DNA of 64,000 nucleotides. Source: CAYSFW01 sp964620675 (GTDB lineage Bacteria > Pseudomonadota > Gammaproteobacteria > UWMA-0217). The notes beneath the pieces are model-generated. The model worked only from the letters and a program-made list of their open reading frames with translations. It had not been told where the DNA came from and searched no databases. The position numbers and the translations under genes were made by a program. Below are positions 17,208 to 26,806 of this stretch, one piece after another; position 1 is the stretch's first letter, and each line of letters opens with the position of its first letter. The stretch spans positions 1-64,000 of the forward strand of contig CAZUJU010000007.1 in NCBI GenBank assembly GCA_964620675.1, read 5' to 3'.

Positions 17208-18505
17208 GCGGCCTCCAGTCGGATGGCCGCCAGGGGCAGGTCGAGCGTCGCCACCGCGCCGCCTCCGTCGCGCGCCCGCAAGCTCAGGGCGCCGCCAAGA
17301 CGTTCCATAGTCGCCCGCGCCAGAAACAGCCCCAACCCCATGCCGCCCTGCGCGCGTTTGGTCGAATGCAACGCGCGCCCGGCGGCATCGACGGCCGCGT
17401 TACTCGGTCCCGCGCCGCGATCGAATACCGCGAGACGCAGCCGGGTCGAATCCCAATCCGCCTCGACGTCAATCGCGCCAGGCGAGGCGTCGCGGGCGTT
17501 CTGCAACAAATTGACGACCGCCTGACGCAAGGTGAAATCATCCAGGATTCGCGGTGCCGGGCGTGGCCCGTCGATGCGGCGCCGCAATCCGACATCGGGG
17601 TGCGCCGCGCACCAGTCCGTCAGCACCTGATCAAGCCAGATCTCCAGCGAAATCCCACCGAACGATTCGCTGCGCGGCGAACCAGCGCGGTCGGCGAGCT
17701 GAGTCAGGATGCGTTTGCAGCGTTCCGCCTGTTCACGCAGCAACTTGGCATCGACGGCGAGAGCGGGTTGATCGCGGAGTGCCTGCTCAAGTTCTTCACT
17801 CAACAAACGAATCGTGCCCAACGGGGTCGAAAGTTCATGAGCCGCGCCTGCTGCCAAGGCCCCCAGGGCCACCACCTGCTCTTGCCGGAGCGAATGCTCC
17901 CGCGTGTCGGCGAGCATACGATCACGTTCACGCAGTGCAAGGGTGATCCGCGAAACGGCAAACGCGAGCAACACCGCGCTGAACAGAAAATTGAGCCACA
18001 TCCCCGTCACATGGAGCGAAAACGCGGCCGTCGCACCGCCCGTCGGTGGCGCTGGCAGTGGTACATAGAAAAACATCAGCACCGTATACGCGAGCGCGGC
18101 CAGTAAGGTAGTCGCCCACGCCAGCCGTGGCGCGAGCGACGCCGCACTTAAAACCACCGGGACCAAAAACAGCGAAACGAACGGATTGCTCGATCCGCCG
18201 GTGAAAAACAGCAAGACCGCCAACGCCCCCAGATCCACACACAGATAGGCGAAAACCTCCACCTCGGTGACCGCCACGGCCTGTCGCAAACGCCACACGA
18301 GCAGCAGATTCAGCAACGCCAGCAACACCGGCACTAGCAGGATCGACGCCAGCGCCAGGCGCATATCGAGTCCATAATGCACCCACAGAATGAGGCCGAG
18401 CTGGGCCGGCACCGCGATCCCGCGCAGCCAGAACAGACGCCACAGCAAGGCCTCCGGCGGCAAACCGGAAAATTCGCTGAAGAGGGATCGCGATCGAGGT
18501 GACAT
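17204..18505 (-). CDS. regB: Redox sensor histidine kinase, RegB/PrrB/RoxS type
   Basis: This 433-residue membrane kinase has about six N-terminal membrane segments and the RegB hallmark GGSSNPFVSLF (residues 103-113), known in RegB as a quinone-sensing region. The H-box is AAHELSTPLGT (His223). Cys263 in EQAERCKRIL matches the redox-active Cys265 of the Rhodobacter protein. The ATPase part has VVNLLQNARDAS and the GMGLGLFLA G-box. It is transcribed with regA and divergently from tonB. Confidence 0.92.
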   Translation of the reverse strand: MSPRSRSLFSEFSGLPPEALLWRLFWLRGIAVPAQLGLILWVHYGLDMRLALASILLVPVLLALLNLLLVWRLRQAVAVTEVEVFAYLCVDLGALAVLLFFTGGSSNPFVSLFLVPVVLSAASLAPRLAWATTLLAALAYTVLMFFYVPLPAPPTGGATAAFSLHVTGMWLNFLFSAVLLAFAVSRITLALRERDRMLADTREHSLRQEQVVALGALAAGAAHELSTPLGTIRLLSEELEQALRDQPALAVDAKLLREQAERCKRILTQLADRAGSPRSESFGGISLEIWLDQVLTDWCAAHPDVGLRRRIDGPRPAPRILDDFTLRQAVVNLLQNARDASPGAIDVEADWDSTRLRLAVFDRGAGPSNAAVDAAGRALHSTKRAQGGMGLGLFLARATMERLGGALSLRARDGGGAVATLDLPLAAIRLEAA

Positions 18506-18563
18506 CGACGGATTCTAACCCAGGCAGCTCGCGCGCCAACCCGGTGCGACATTTCGTCGCGGC

Positions 18564-18591
18564 CTGACACACCCGGCGATACCGCTATAAT
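18564..18591 (+). promoter_or_regulatory. tonB promoter
   Basis: CTGACA at 18564-18569 and a perfect TATAAT at 18586-18591 are 16 bases apart. Transcription would begin near 18598, the first base of an upstream in-frame ATG, which argues that translation starts further down. Confidence 0.55.
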
Positions 18592-18720
18592 GGGCGAATG
18601 TCGAGCGCCCCGTGTCCGTCCGAACTCATCCCACTCCGCGGCGGCGTCGCGCCCGATCGCACAACTTTGAGTCTCGCCTCGCCACATCCACAGAGCGCGT
18701 GGTCACCTACCGAACCCGAC

Positions 18721-19413
18721 ATGGCGGGCGACCTGACCGCCACCCGCGCGAGACCACGCGCGCGCCTCTGGCCGTTGGTGATCCTGAGCTTCGGCTGTCA
18801 CCTCACGGTGGCGTTGTCTCTCAGCCACTGGACCCGTTCACCGGAAATCCCACCTCCGCCGCGCTTGATGATCGACCTGGTGACCGCGGCCACGACCGCA
18901 CCGCTCGCGGCACCGCCGGCGCCCGTAGCGCCCGCCCCGCCTCCGGAACGCGCGGTCGCCCCGCCCCCGAAGCAGCGCCCAAAAGCCGAACGCGCCAAGC
19001 CCGTGCCGACACCCGCCAGCGCGGCGCCGATTTCCCCGCCTGCGGAAGCCGCCGCGCCGCAACCGCCGGCTCCGATTACTGAAATTGCCGCCACGACACC
19101 GCCCGCCGCCAGTCCGCCGCAACCGCCACCCACACTCGAACTGCAACCGGCACGTTATCGCCACAACCCGGCGCCGGCCTACCCCGAGCGAGCCCGTCGC
19201 CTTGGGCTCGAAGGCGATCTCATCCTGCAAGCGGAGGTGCACCCCGATGGCACGCCCGGCGAGATTCGGATCCATCGCGCGAGCGGCAACGCGCTACTCG
19301 ACCGTGCCGCGCGCGACGCGGTGCGCACCTGGCGCTTTGAACCCGCCCGGCGCGGCACCGAACCCGTCGCGAGCTGGGTCGAGATTCCCGTTCGTTTTCG
19401 TCTGAACGACTGA
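18721..19413 (+). CDS. TonB energy transducer
   Basis: TonB couples the proton-motive force of ExbB/ExbD to outer-membrane receptors. The 230-residue protein starts MAGDLTATRARPRARLWPL, giving a short cytoplasmic N-terminus and one membrane segment (FGCHLTVALSLSHW). A long Pro/Ala-rich periplasmic spacer follows (about residues 45-145). The C-terminal TonB domain has NPAPAYPERARRLGLEG, LDRAARDAVRTWRFEPARRG and the final VRFRLND. The frame is open from 18598, but that point is the predicted transcription start. exbB and exbD are not next to it. It precedes the receptor gene by about 100 bases. Confidence 0.88.
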   Translation: MAGDLTATRARPRARLWPLVILSFGCHLTVALSLSHWTRSPEIPPPPRLMIDLVTAATTAPLAAPPAPVAPAPPPERAVAPPPKQRPKAERAKPVPTPASAAPISPPAEAAAPQPPAPITEIAATTPPAASPPQPPPTLELQPARYRHNPAPAYPERARRLGLEGDLILQAEVHPDGTPGEIRIHRASGNALLDRAARDAVRTWRFEPARRGTEPVASWVEIPVRFRLND

Positions 19414-19458
19414 GACCGAACCGTTCCCGCATCGGTCGCCCTGCGACACTGTGACGCA

Positions 19459-19487
19459 TTCCCGCATTTCATGCTGGACGCTAGGAT
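19459..19487 (+). promoter_or_regulatory. Possible promoter of the copper receptor gene
   Basis: TTCCCG at 19459-19464 and TAGGAT at 19482-19487 are 17 bases apart. A 9-base direct repeat, GACGCATTC, lies at 19453-19461 over the -35 and again at 19491-19499 near the start of transcription; it could be an operator. Confidence 0.35.
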
Positions 19488-19514
19488 GCCGACGCATTCA
19501 ATGGGGTTCACCAA

Positions 19515-21554
19515 ATGAAAAAAATTACTCGTCTCATCATCCATATCACACCGCTCACACTCGCCATCGGCCTCGCGCAGGCGGATTCGGTTCAGCGCCT
19601 GGACCCGGTCGAAGCGCGTGCCGAACGCGACGACGTGCCAATCGGCGCGACGCTGCTACGCCGCGCGACCCACCCGGGCGCCGCGCCGGCAGACGCAAGT
19701 GGCCTGCTCGAAAACGCCCCGGGGGCCACCGTGGTGCGCAATGGTGGCCTCACGGGCATCGCCCAATTGCGGGGTTTATTCAACGAGCGGGTTCGCATCG
19801 ACGTCGACGGGATGACGATCACCCCAGCCTGCCCCAACCACATGGACCCACCGCTGCACTACAGCGCCCCGAGTGAATTGAGCGAACTGCTCGTGATGCC
19901 CGGAATCACATCGGTGAGCGCCGGCGGCGACAGTATTGCGGGCACGATTCAGGTCCGCAGTATCGATCCCGAGTTTTTCGCCGCCGGCACGCCCGCCACA
20001 CGCGGCGAGACCGCGTTGGGTTACAGCGGTCGCAATAACGCCACGACCGCCTCGGCCCGCATCGAAGCCGGCAATGAACGCCACGTCCTGAGTCTGCACG
20101 GCGCGCTGGCGGATGCCGACGACACCCGTATCGGCGCCGGCACCCTCGCAGCCACCGGCTACACCACCCGGCGCGGCGCACTCCGCCTCGACTCCCGCAC
20201 CGATGGCGGACGCGCCGTGGTCGAACTCGGCCTGCACCGCAGCAAGGACGCCGGCACCCCAACCCTGCCGATGGATCTGATCATCGACGACGCCGACCGG
20301 CTTCGCCTCGGCTATCGCGGTGAACACCGCGCCCACAGCGTTGAACTCGATGCCTACTGGCACGACATCGAACACTTGATGGACAACTTTTCCCTCCGCC
20401 CGAATCCGGGGATGCGCATGGAAGCGCCATCTACCAGCCGCGACATCGGGCTCGGACTCAAGGTCGCGCGCCCGGCTTGGGGCGGCACCTTGCGCGTTGG
20501 CGGCGAACTGCACCACAACACGCTCGACGTGTTCCAGCGCAACGTCGCCACCGGTGCAACCCAGGACACGTTCAATGACGCAGCGCGCGAACGCATCGGC
20601 CTGTTTGGCGAATGGGAAGGATCGCCGGGATCCGGGTGGACCCACGAGATCGGACTTCGCGTCGACCGGATCGCCAGTGAGACCGGCGCCATCCGCACCC
20701 ATTTCGCGCCTTCCACCGCCGATCGTGCCCGCTTCAATGCCAGCGACCTTACGGCCAGTGACACCCACCTCGATGCCACCGCACGCGCGCGCTATGCCAT
20801 GAGCAAGGCCCTCGACCTCGAATTCGGCATCGCCCGCAAGACGCGCTCACCGAGCCTGCTCGAACGCTACCTGTGGACCCCGCTGTCGGCCAGCGCCGGG
20901 CAGGCCGATGGCCGCACCTACCTCGGCAATCTGACGCTCGACCCGGAAGTCGCGCATCTGGTAAGCGGCGGTCTCGCATTCCGCCGCGCCGGTCTGGAGC
21001 TGAAACCGGCGCTGTTTTTCAACCGTGTCAGCGACTATATCCAAGGCAACCCGATCGCGCGCCTCGACGCCAACGCGCGGCCGGTATTGCAGTACCAAAA
21101 CCTCGCCGCCGAACTCTACGGCCTCGATGGCAGCTGGCATTGGCAACTGGCGCCGACCTGGTCGCTGGGCGGCAGCCTCGCCTACGTGCGCGGAAAAAAC
21201 CGCGACACCGACGACAACCTCTACCGCGTCGCCCCCCTTCAAGGGTCGCTCCACGGTGAATATCTACACGGACGCTGGCGCCACCGCATCGAAGTGAAAG
21301 CCGCCTCCGAGCAGGACCGGGTCGCCGCCTTCAACAATGAACAGGACACCGCCGGCTGGACGAGCGTCAACCTGAGCACCCAATGGCAAGCCGGTGCGTG
21401 GCAGGTCCGCGCCGGCGTCGAGAACCTGTTCGATCGCGACTATCACGAGCATTTGAGCGGCATCAATCGCGTCAGCGGCGGCGACGTGGCACCCGGTGCG
21501 CCGATCCCGGCCGCGGCTCGATTCGGTTATCTCGAAGCCCGCTATCTTTGGTGA
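19515..21554 (+). CDS. TonB-dependent copper receptor, OprC/NosA family
   Basis: This 679-residue outer-membrane receptor has a signal peptide (MKKITRLIIHITPLTLAIGL) and a plug domain. The plug holds ITPACPNHMDPPLHY (Cys106, Met110), the CxxxM copper-binding motif characteristic of OprC and NosA. NosA is needed for copper supply to nitrous oxide reductase in Pseudomonas stutzeri; OprC imports copper in P. aeruginosa. A 22-strand barrel follows and ends in YLEARYLW with the expected terminal aromatic residue. The TonB gene just upstream is the likely energiser. Confidence 0.9.
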   Translation: MKKITRLIIHITPLTLAIGLAQADSVQRLDPVEARAERDDVPIGATLLRRATHPGAAPADASGLLENAPGATVVRNGGLTGIAQLRGLFNERVRIDVDGMTITPACPNHMDPPLHYSAPSELSELLVMPGITSVSAGGDSIAGTIQVRSIDPEFFAAGTPATRGETALGYSGRNNATTASARIEAGNERHVLSLHGALADADDTRIGAGTLAATGYTTRRGALRLDSRTDGGRAVVELGLHRSKDAGTPTLPMDLIIDDADRLRLGYRGEHRAHSVELDAYWHDIEHLMDNFSLRPNPGMRMEAPSTSRDIGLGLKVARPAWGGTLRVGGELHHNTLDVFQRNVATGATQDTFNDAARERIGLFGEWEGSPGSGWTHEIGLRVDRIASETGAIRTHFAPSTADRARFNASDLTASDTHLDATARARYAMSKALDLEFGIARKTRSPSLLERYLWTPLSASAGQADGRTYLGNLTLDPEVAHLVSGGLAFRRAGLELKPALFFNRVSDYIQGNPIARLDANARPVLQYQNLAAELYGLDGSWHWQLAPTWSLGGSLAYVRGKNRDTDDNLYRVAPLQGSLHGEYLHGRWRHRIEVKAASEQDRVAAFNNEQDTAGWTSVNLSTQWQAGAWQVRAGVENLFDRDYHEHLSGINRVSGGDVAPGAPIPAAARFGYLEARYLW

Positions 21555-21740
21555 TCCCCCGGCGAACCACGCCGCCCGACGGTAGCGGTGGGATTCGCCT
21601 ACGCATTTACACGCCGCAACGCCGTTTTCGGGCGGCGGCAACGCGCGCTTGGTGCGCGGATGTGAACCAGTTTTCTTGCCTGCACGCGCTCCCTCGCCCA
21701 CCATTTAGAGATATTGATTCTCAATGAAGGGGCCGCGACC

Positions 21741-22499
21741 TTGAGCAACGAATCCCTGCGCGTCATTCAACTGACCGACCTGCACCTGGATTCTCCGGCA
21801 AAACCGCTGCACCACCGCGAAGGGACCACGGAAGACACGCTACGCCACGTGCTTGAGCACGTTCGCAGGGAGCCAAAGGACTTGGTGCTGTGCACCGGCG
21901 ATCTGGTCGACCGACCGTCCGTGGCGGCGTATACGAAGCTGCGTGAACTGCTCGCCACCGTGGAATGTCCACGCCACTGCCTCCCCGGCAACCACGACGA
22001 TCCGGTGCTCGCCGCGGAGATACTGAGCGGCCCTGGCTTTCACTGGGAGCCGGTGTTCGAGCGCAATGGCTGGCGCTTCGTGTTGCTGAATTCCTGGATC
22101 GCGGGCGAGGTCCGCGGCCGTCTGAGTGAAGCGGAACTCGCGCGGCTCGAACGCAATCTCGCGGCCGCCCCCTCCGCACCGACGCTGGTGGCCCTCCACC
22201 ACCACCCGCTCGCAACTGAAAGCCCCTGGATGGACTCATTGATGCTGACCAACCCCGATGCGCTGTTCGCCGTGGTGCGGCGCCACCCGCAAGTACGCGT
22301 CATGGTGTGGGGGCATATCCATCAGGACTTCGACCTGACCTGCGATCAGGTGCGGTATCTCGGTAGCCCGTCGACCTGCATGCAGTTCGAACCCCACGCG
22401 CCACGCTTTACCGTGGCCGATCTGCCACCGGCGTTCCGGCGCATCACCCTGCATCCGCACGGCGGCGTCGACACCGAGGTGGTTTACTGCGCAACCTGA
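21741..22499 (+). CDS. cpdA: 3',5'-cyclic AMP phosphodiesterase CpdA
   Basis: This is a calcineurin-like metallophosphoesterase that hydrolyses cAMP. The motifs are VIQLTDLHLD, LCTGDLVDRP, PGNHDDP, the ALHHHPL region and VWGHIHQD, which give the full dimetal set. The family's full length of about 250 residues is present. The frame opens at a TTG at 21714, but the TTG at 21741 with a GAAGGGG ribosome site 8 bases before it fits better. A 5-bp inverted repeat, ATTGA-TTC-TCAAT, at 21713-21725 lies just upstream of this start. Confidence 0.88.
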   Translation: MSNESLRVIQLTDLHLDSPAKPLHHREGTTEDTLRHVLEHVRREPKDLVLCTGDLVDRPSVAAYTKLRELLATVECPRHCLPGNHDDPVLAAEILSGPGFHWEPVFERNGWRFVLLNSWIAGEVRGRLSEAELARLERNLAAAPSAPTLVALHHHPLATESPWMDSLMLTNPDALFAVVRRHPQVRVMVWGHIHQDFDLTCDQVRYLGSPSTCMQFEPHAPRFTVADLPPAFRRITLHPHGGVDTEVVYCAT

Positions 22500-22570
22500 T
22501 CCGGTTGCTTGACTTGAATCGGATGACGACGGAACCTCAGTCGGAATAACCATAAGTGGAGGCGTCAACC

Positions 22571-23404
22571 ATGCAATCGATCGAGGCGTTGCGCAGCTAT
22601 CTCGCCGCCAGCGAGCCCGATATGCTGGTGGGGGCGCTGCTGGTCGCACGTCACGCCAAGCCGGAACTCGATCCCGAACCCTACCTCACCCTGGTCAGCG
22701 ACTGGGCCGCCACCTTACGCACGCGGATTCCGGGCGATGCCGGCACCAAAGAACGGCTGGTGCGACTCAATCATTACCTATTCGACGAACTCGGCTTCCG
22801 CGGCAACGACGACGATTACTACGACCCCCGCAACAGCCTGATGGACGAGGTCATCGAACGCCGCACCGGCGTCCCGATCACCCTCGCGTTGATCTACATG
22901 ACGCTCGCGCGCCACATCGGGCTCGACCTCGAAGGGGTCTCCTTCCCCGGGCATTTTCTCGTCAAACTGAATCTGGACGAACATCTCATCGTGCTCGACC
23001 CCTACCACGGCGGCATCAGCCTAGGCGAGGACGAATTGCTGAGCCTGTTGCGGCACCATCACCACGACGCCGACGCGTCGCAGCTTGGGCAATGGCTTGC
23101 GGCCGCCAGCAGCCACGACATTCTGCTGCGTCTGTTACGCAATCTTAAGATCATCTATCGCCAGCAACAGGACCACCTGCGCACGATCGAGGTCTACAAC
23201 ATGCTGCTCGCCATCGACCCCACGCAACACGAGGAACGCCGCGAACGCGGTCTGCTGCTGCGCGAACTCGAATGCAATCATTCGGCGCTCGAAGACCTCA
23301 GCGCCTATCTGGATACCCAGCAAGCGGAACTCGACGACGAGGAGTCGGAACAGTTGCGCACCCTGGTGCTCGACCTGCGCCGCGATTTGCGCCCGCTCCA
23401 TTAA
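22571..23404 (+). CDS. SirB1-family transglutaminase-like/TPR protein
   Basis: The 277-residue protein matches the SirB1 (YchA-like) family. An N-terminal transglutaminase-like domain shows RNSLMDEVIERRTGVPITLA and LEGVSFPGHFLVKL. A helical C-terminal part (about residues 180-277) has the pattern of tetratricopeptide-like repeats. In many relatives the catalytic Cys of true transglutaminases is lost, and none is obvious here either. The role is unknown; in enterobacteria it lies near prmC and kdsA. A GGAGG ribosome site precedes the ATG at 22571. Confidence 0.85.
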   Translation: MQSIEALRSYLAASEPDMLVGALLVARHAKPELDPEPYLTLVSDWAATLRTRIPGDAGTKERLVRLNHYLFDELGFRGNDDDYYDPRNSLMDEVIERRTGVPITLALIYMTLARHIGLDLEGVSFPGHFLVKLNLDEHLIVLDPYHGGISLGEDELLSLLRHHHHDADASQLGQWLAAASSHDILLRLLRNLKIIYRQQQDHLRTIEVYNMLLAIDPTQHEERRERGLLLRELECNHSALEDLSAYLDTQQAELDDEESEQLRTLVLDLRRDLRPLH

Positions 23405-23605
23405 GTACGCTCCGTTTCCTGCCGCCTGCCCTTTTTGTGCTATCGTCGCGCGCCGCGGCCGACGGCGACCGCGCGGGCCGCAAGGCGCAGCCCTGAGATC
23501 GCATCTCGAGCCGTCGCAAGCACCGCTCATGCTGGCACATCCAGCTTATTTTTTAGGCGGTGCTATGCTTTACCCAATGCCCACCCACCGCAGATCGGAC
23601 GGACC

Positions 23606-24598
23606 ATGTCGCCCACGGAACAGCGCTTCGAAAACCTCAACCACTGGGTGCACGCGCAACTCGGTAGCAGCCCGTTAAATCTCAGTCCGGCATCGGAGGA
23701 TGCGAGCTTTCGAAGGTATTTTCGCGCCGCCAACGGCAGCCGCAGCTTCATCGTGATGGACGCGCCGCCCGAGCGTGAAACCACCGAACCGTTCGTCGCC
23801 ATTACCGCCCGGCTAGAGCGGGTCGGGGTGCACGTGCCGCATGTTCATGCGGTCGATCAGGATCAGGGCTTCGTGCTGCTCGACGATCTGGGCAGTTCAC
23901 TGTACTTGAAGCTGCTCAACGAACGTACGGTGGACCACCTATACGCCGACGCGATCGCCGCCTTGATCAAGATCCAGAGCGCACCCTGCGACGGATTGCC
24001 GGATTACAGCTCGGAATTGCTGCGGTTCGAGATCCGCCTGTTTCTCGACTGGCTGCTGCGGCGTCACCTGGAGATCGAACTCACCGCGACGCAAACCGAG
24101 GCCTTCGATCAAGTCACGACAGCGTTGGTCGAGAACGCACGACAACAGCCGCAGGTCTTTGTCCACCGCGATTACCACTCGCGCAACCTGATGATAACCG
24201 GCGACAACAACCCCGGCGTGCTCGATTATCAGGACGCCGTGCGCGGCCCCATCACTTACGACCTCGTCTCGCTGCTACGCGACTGCTACGTCGCCTGGCC
24301 TGGCAGCCTCGTCAACGATTGGGCCCTGACGTTTCGTGATGCGCTGATGCGCCGGGCCTTGCCGGCCGGACGCAGCGAACGCGAGTACCTGCGCTGGTTC
24401 GATCTGATGGGAATCCAGCGTCACCTCAAGGCCAGCGGGATCTTCGCCCGGCTCTGGCATCGCGACGGCAAATCGGGTTACTTGAAGGACATCCCCCGCA
24501 CCCTCAATTACATCGTTGAAGCCGCTCCGCGCCACCCCGAGACCGAGCCGCTGGCGCGCCTGATCGACGAGTTGCAACTGGTACAACGCCTCGCGTAA
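23606..24598 (+). CDS. amgK: Anomeric MurNAc/GlcNAc kinase AmgK
   Basis: AmgK phosphorylates N-acetylmuramate (and GlcNAc) at C1, feeding the recycling shunt that bypasses de novo UDP-MurNAc synthesis and confers intrinsic fosfomycin tolerance. The 330-residue protein has an aminoglycoside-phosphotransferase fold. It shows EDASFRRYFR at the N-terminus, the catalytic loop FVHRDYHSRNLM and metal-binding VLDYQDAVRGP. The stop TAA overlaps the murU ATG (TAATG), so the pair is co-translated. A possible -10 TATGCT lies at 23564-23569. Confidence 0.93.
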   Translation: MSPTEQRFENLNHWVHAQLGSSPLNLSPASEDASFRRYFRAANGSRSFIVMDAPPERETTEPFVAITARLERVGVHVPHVHAVDQDQGFVLLDDLGSSLYLKLLNERTVDHLYADAIAALIKIQSAPCDGLPDYSSELLRFEIRLFLDWLLRRHLEIELTATQTEAFDQVTTALVENARQQPQVFVHRDYHSRNLMITGDNNPGVLDYQDAVRGPITYDLVSLLRDCYVAWPGSLVNDWALTFRDALMRRALPAGRSEREYLRWFDLMGIQRHLKASGIFARLWHRDGKSGYLKDIPRTLNYIVEAAPRHPETEPLARLIDELQLVQRLA

Positions 24599-25281
24599 TG
24601 AAGGCGATGATTCTCGCCGCCGGACGCGGCGAGCGGCTGCGGCCTCTAACCGACCACACCCCGAAACCGCTGCTGCGGGTTGGCGAGCAGGGTTTGCTGG
24701 AACACCACATTCTGCGCCTGCACAAGGCCGGCTACACCGAACTGGTGATCAACACGCATCACCTCGCCGCGCTGATCCACGCCACAATCGGCAATGGCGC
24801 GCGCTACGGCGTCACCGTTCACTATTCGGATGAACAACCGGAGGCGCTTGAAACCGGCGGCGGAATCCGGCAGGCCCTGCCCTGGCTTGGGACCGAACCG
24901 TTTCTGGTGATCAACGGCGATATCTGGTCCGAGCATCCGCTGACGCCGCCAGCGCTCGCACCCGCCACCCTCGCGCACCTGGTGCTGGTCGCCAACCCCG
25001 AGCATCACCCGCAGGGCGATTTCGTCCTCGACCACGGCCGCATCACCGCCACGGGCGAGCCGCGATTGACCTTCAGCGGGATCGGCTGGTACCGCCCGGA
25101 ACTGTTCACCGGATGCCTACCGGGACGCTTCCCGCTCGCGCCGTTGCTGCGCGCGGCGATGGCGAACGGTCAGGTGACAGGCGCGGCACACCAAGGTTTC
25201 TGGCTCGACGTGGGAACCCCGGAACGGCTGCAAGCGCTGCGCGACCGCTGGTCCGCAGCCCATGCCAAAACCTCCGCCTGA
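24598..25281 (+). CDS. murU: MurNAc-alpha-1-phosphate uridylyltransferase
   Basis: MurU joins MurNAc-1-phosphate to UTP, giving UDP-MurNAc, the second step of the recycling shunt after AmgK. The 227-residue nucleotidyltransferase starts MKAMILAAGRGERLRPLT, followed by TPKPLLRVG. It has VINGDIWSE with the metal-binding Asp and ends FWLDVGTPERL. Length fits the family. It overlaps amgK by one base. MupP, the third partner, is not in this window. Confidence 0.94.
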   Translation: MKAMILAAGRGERLRPLTDHTPKPLLRVGEQGLLEHHILRLHKAGYTELVINTHHLAALIHATIGNGARYGVTVHYSDEQPEALETGGGIRQALPWLGTEPFLVINGDIWSEHPLTPPALAPATLAHLVLVANPEHHPQGDFVLDHGRITATGEPRLTFSGIGWYRPELFTGCLPGRFPLAPLLRAAMANGQVTGAAHQGFWLDVGTPERLQALRDRWSAAHAKTSA

Positions 25282-25384
25282 GGCGCTGCCAACCCACAGC
25301 AACAAGCGACAATCCTGCATAATGTAGGTACCTGACCCCACATCAGGCTCTACTCAGCCGAGCGCGAACCGCTACACTCTGCGC

Positions 25385-26806
25385 ATGGGGCAGGAGATCG
25401 ACCATTCGCAGTTCAGCGCGGCGGAATACGCCGAGTTTGCGCGTCGTCTGCGCGCCGAGACCGCCGCGTTGATCGCGTCGTACGATCAGGCCTCGCACGC
25501 CGATGGCGATTTCGTCGTCGGCTTCGAACTCGAGACCTGCCTGGTCGACCGCGAACGCTTGCACCCGGCGATGCGCAACCAGGCCTTCCTGCGCCAGCTG
25601 AACTCGCCGCTCGCGGAGGCGGAGCTGGCGCTGCACAACGTCGAATTCAACACGACGCCGCGCCGGGTGCACGGAGACCTGCTGAGCGCCTTGCATCGCG
25701 ACCTGGCGACGCTGTTGCGCGACGCGCTGGCCGTTGCCAACTCGCTCGAGATGCGTTTGGTGATGTGCGGCATCCTGCCGACGCTCGACGAAGCCATGCT
25801 GACGCCCGCCAACCTCTCGCCGCTCAACCGCTATCAAGCGCTCCATGAGCAGGTGCTCGCCGCGCACGGTGGCCAAGCGTTGCAACTGGATATTCTCGGC
25901 CGCGAACACCTGGTATTGCGCCATGGCAGCGTCATGCTGGAGGCCGCGACGACCTCGCTGCAGATCCACCTCAAGGTCCCGCGCGGTCTGGTGCGGCGGG
26001 CCTATAACGCATGTCTACTGATCTCGGCGCCGTTGCTCGGCCTCAGCGCCAACTCGCCGTTCCTGTTCGGCCACGACCTGTGGGATGAGACCCGCATCCC
26101 CCTGTTCGAGCAATCCGTGGCGCTCGGCGGGTTCGGCGCGCCGGGCGGCCCGCTGCGGCGGGTGTCGTTCGGCTCGGGTTACGCAAAACGGAGCATCGTC
26201 GAGTGCTTCGAGGAAAACCTCGCGCATTTTCCGGTGCTGTTGCCGGTGCTGGACGAGCGTCCGCGCCCCTACGCGCATCTGCGCCTGCACAACGGCACGA
26301 TCTGGCGCTGGAACCGACCGATCGTCGGGTTTGACGACGATGGCACGCCGCATATCCGGATCGAGCACCGCACCCTGCCCGCCGGTCCCAGCCTCACCGA
26401 TACCCTGGCCAATACCGCGCTGTTCCTCGGTCTGGTACGGTACTACCTGGAACACCCGGTGGAGGATCTGGAGTTTGCCCGCGTCCGCGACAACTTTTAC
26501 CGCGCCGCGCGCTACGGGCTGCAGGCGCGGCTCGACTGGCTTGACGGCCAACGCCACCCGTTGCCGCGACTCGCATCCCGCCAGTTGCTCGACGCCGCCG
26601 CCTGGGGGCTCGCACGGCTCGGGCTCGACGCCACCGACAGCGCGCGCTATCTCGCGGTCATCGCGGAACGGATCCGCTGCGGGCAAACCGGCGCCGACTG
26701 GCAACGGCGGTTTCTGCGGGCACATCCCGGCGATCTCCAGGCCTTGACCCAAACCTATCTCGGACATCAGGAAGCCGACCAACCGGTACACACATGGGCG
26801 ATCTGA
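25385..26806 (+). CDS. Carboxylate-amine ligase of the glutamate-cysteine ligase 2 (GCS2/YbdK) family
   Basis: The 473-residue protein has the GCS2 fold: DFVVGFELETCLVD near residue 40 with an ATP/metal-binding Glu, ELALHNVEFNTTP, the TTSLQIHLKV strand, and IEHRTLPAGPS. YbdK-type proteins join an amino acid to a carboxylate, and only some make gamma-glutamylcysteine. The actual substrate cannot be read from sequence. It overlaps the following M14-type gene by 13 bases, so the two almost certainly work together. Calling it gshA would be unsafe. Confidence 0.82.
   Translation: MGQEIDHSQFSAAEYAEFARRLRAETAALIASYDQASHADGDFVVGFELETCLVDRERLHPAMRNQAFLRQLNSPLAEAELALHNVEFNTTPRRVHGDLLSALHRDLATLLRDALAVANSLEMRLVMCGILPTLDEAMLTPANLSPLNRYQALHEQVLAAHGGQALQLDILGREHLVLRHGSVMLEAATTSLQIHLKVPRGLVRRAYNACLLISAPLLGLSANSPFLFGHDLWDETRIPLFEQSVALGGFGAPGGPLRRVSFGSGYAKRSIVECFEENLAHFPVLLPVLDERPRPYAHLRLHNGTIWRWNRPIVGFDDDGTPHIRIEHRTLPAGPSLTDTLANTALFLGLVRYYLEHPVEDLEFARVRDNFYRAARYGLQARLDWLDGQRHPLPRLASRQLLDAAAWGLARLGLDATDSARYLAVIAERIRCGQTGADWQRRFLRAHPGDLQALTQTYLGHQEADQPVHTWAI

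Noticed and set aside
21713..21725. ATTGATTCTCAAT upstream of cpdA as a Fur or FNR box
   Set aside because: Only 5-bp arms with a 3-base gap; it fits neither consensus well and the gene has no known iron link.
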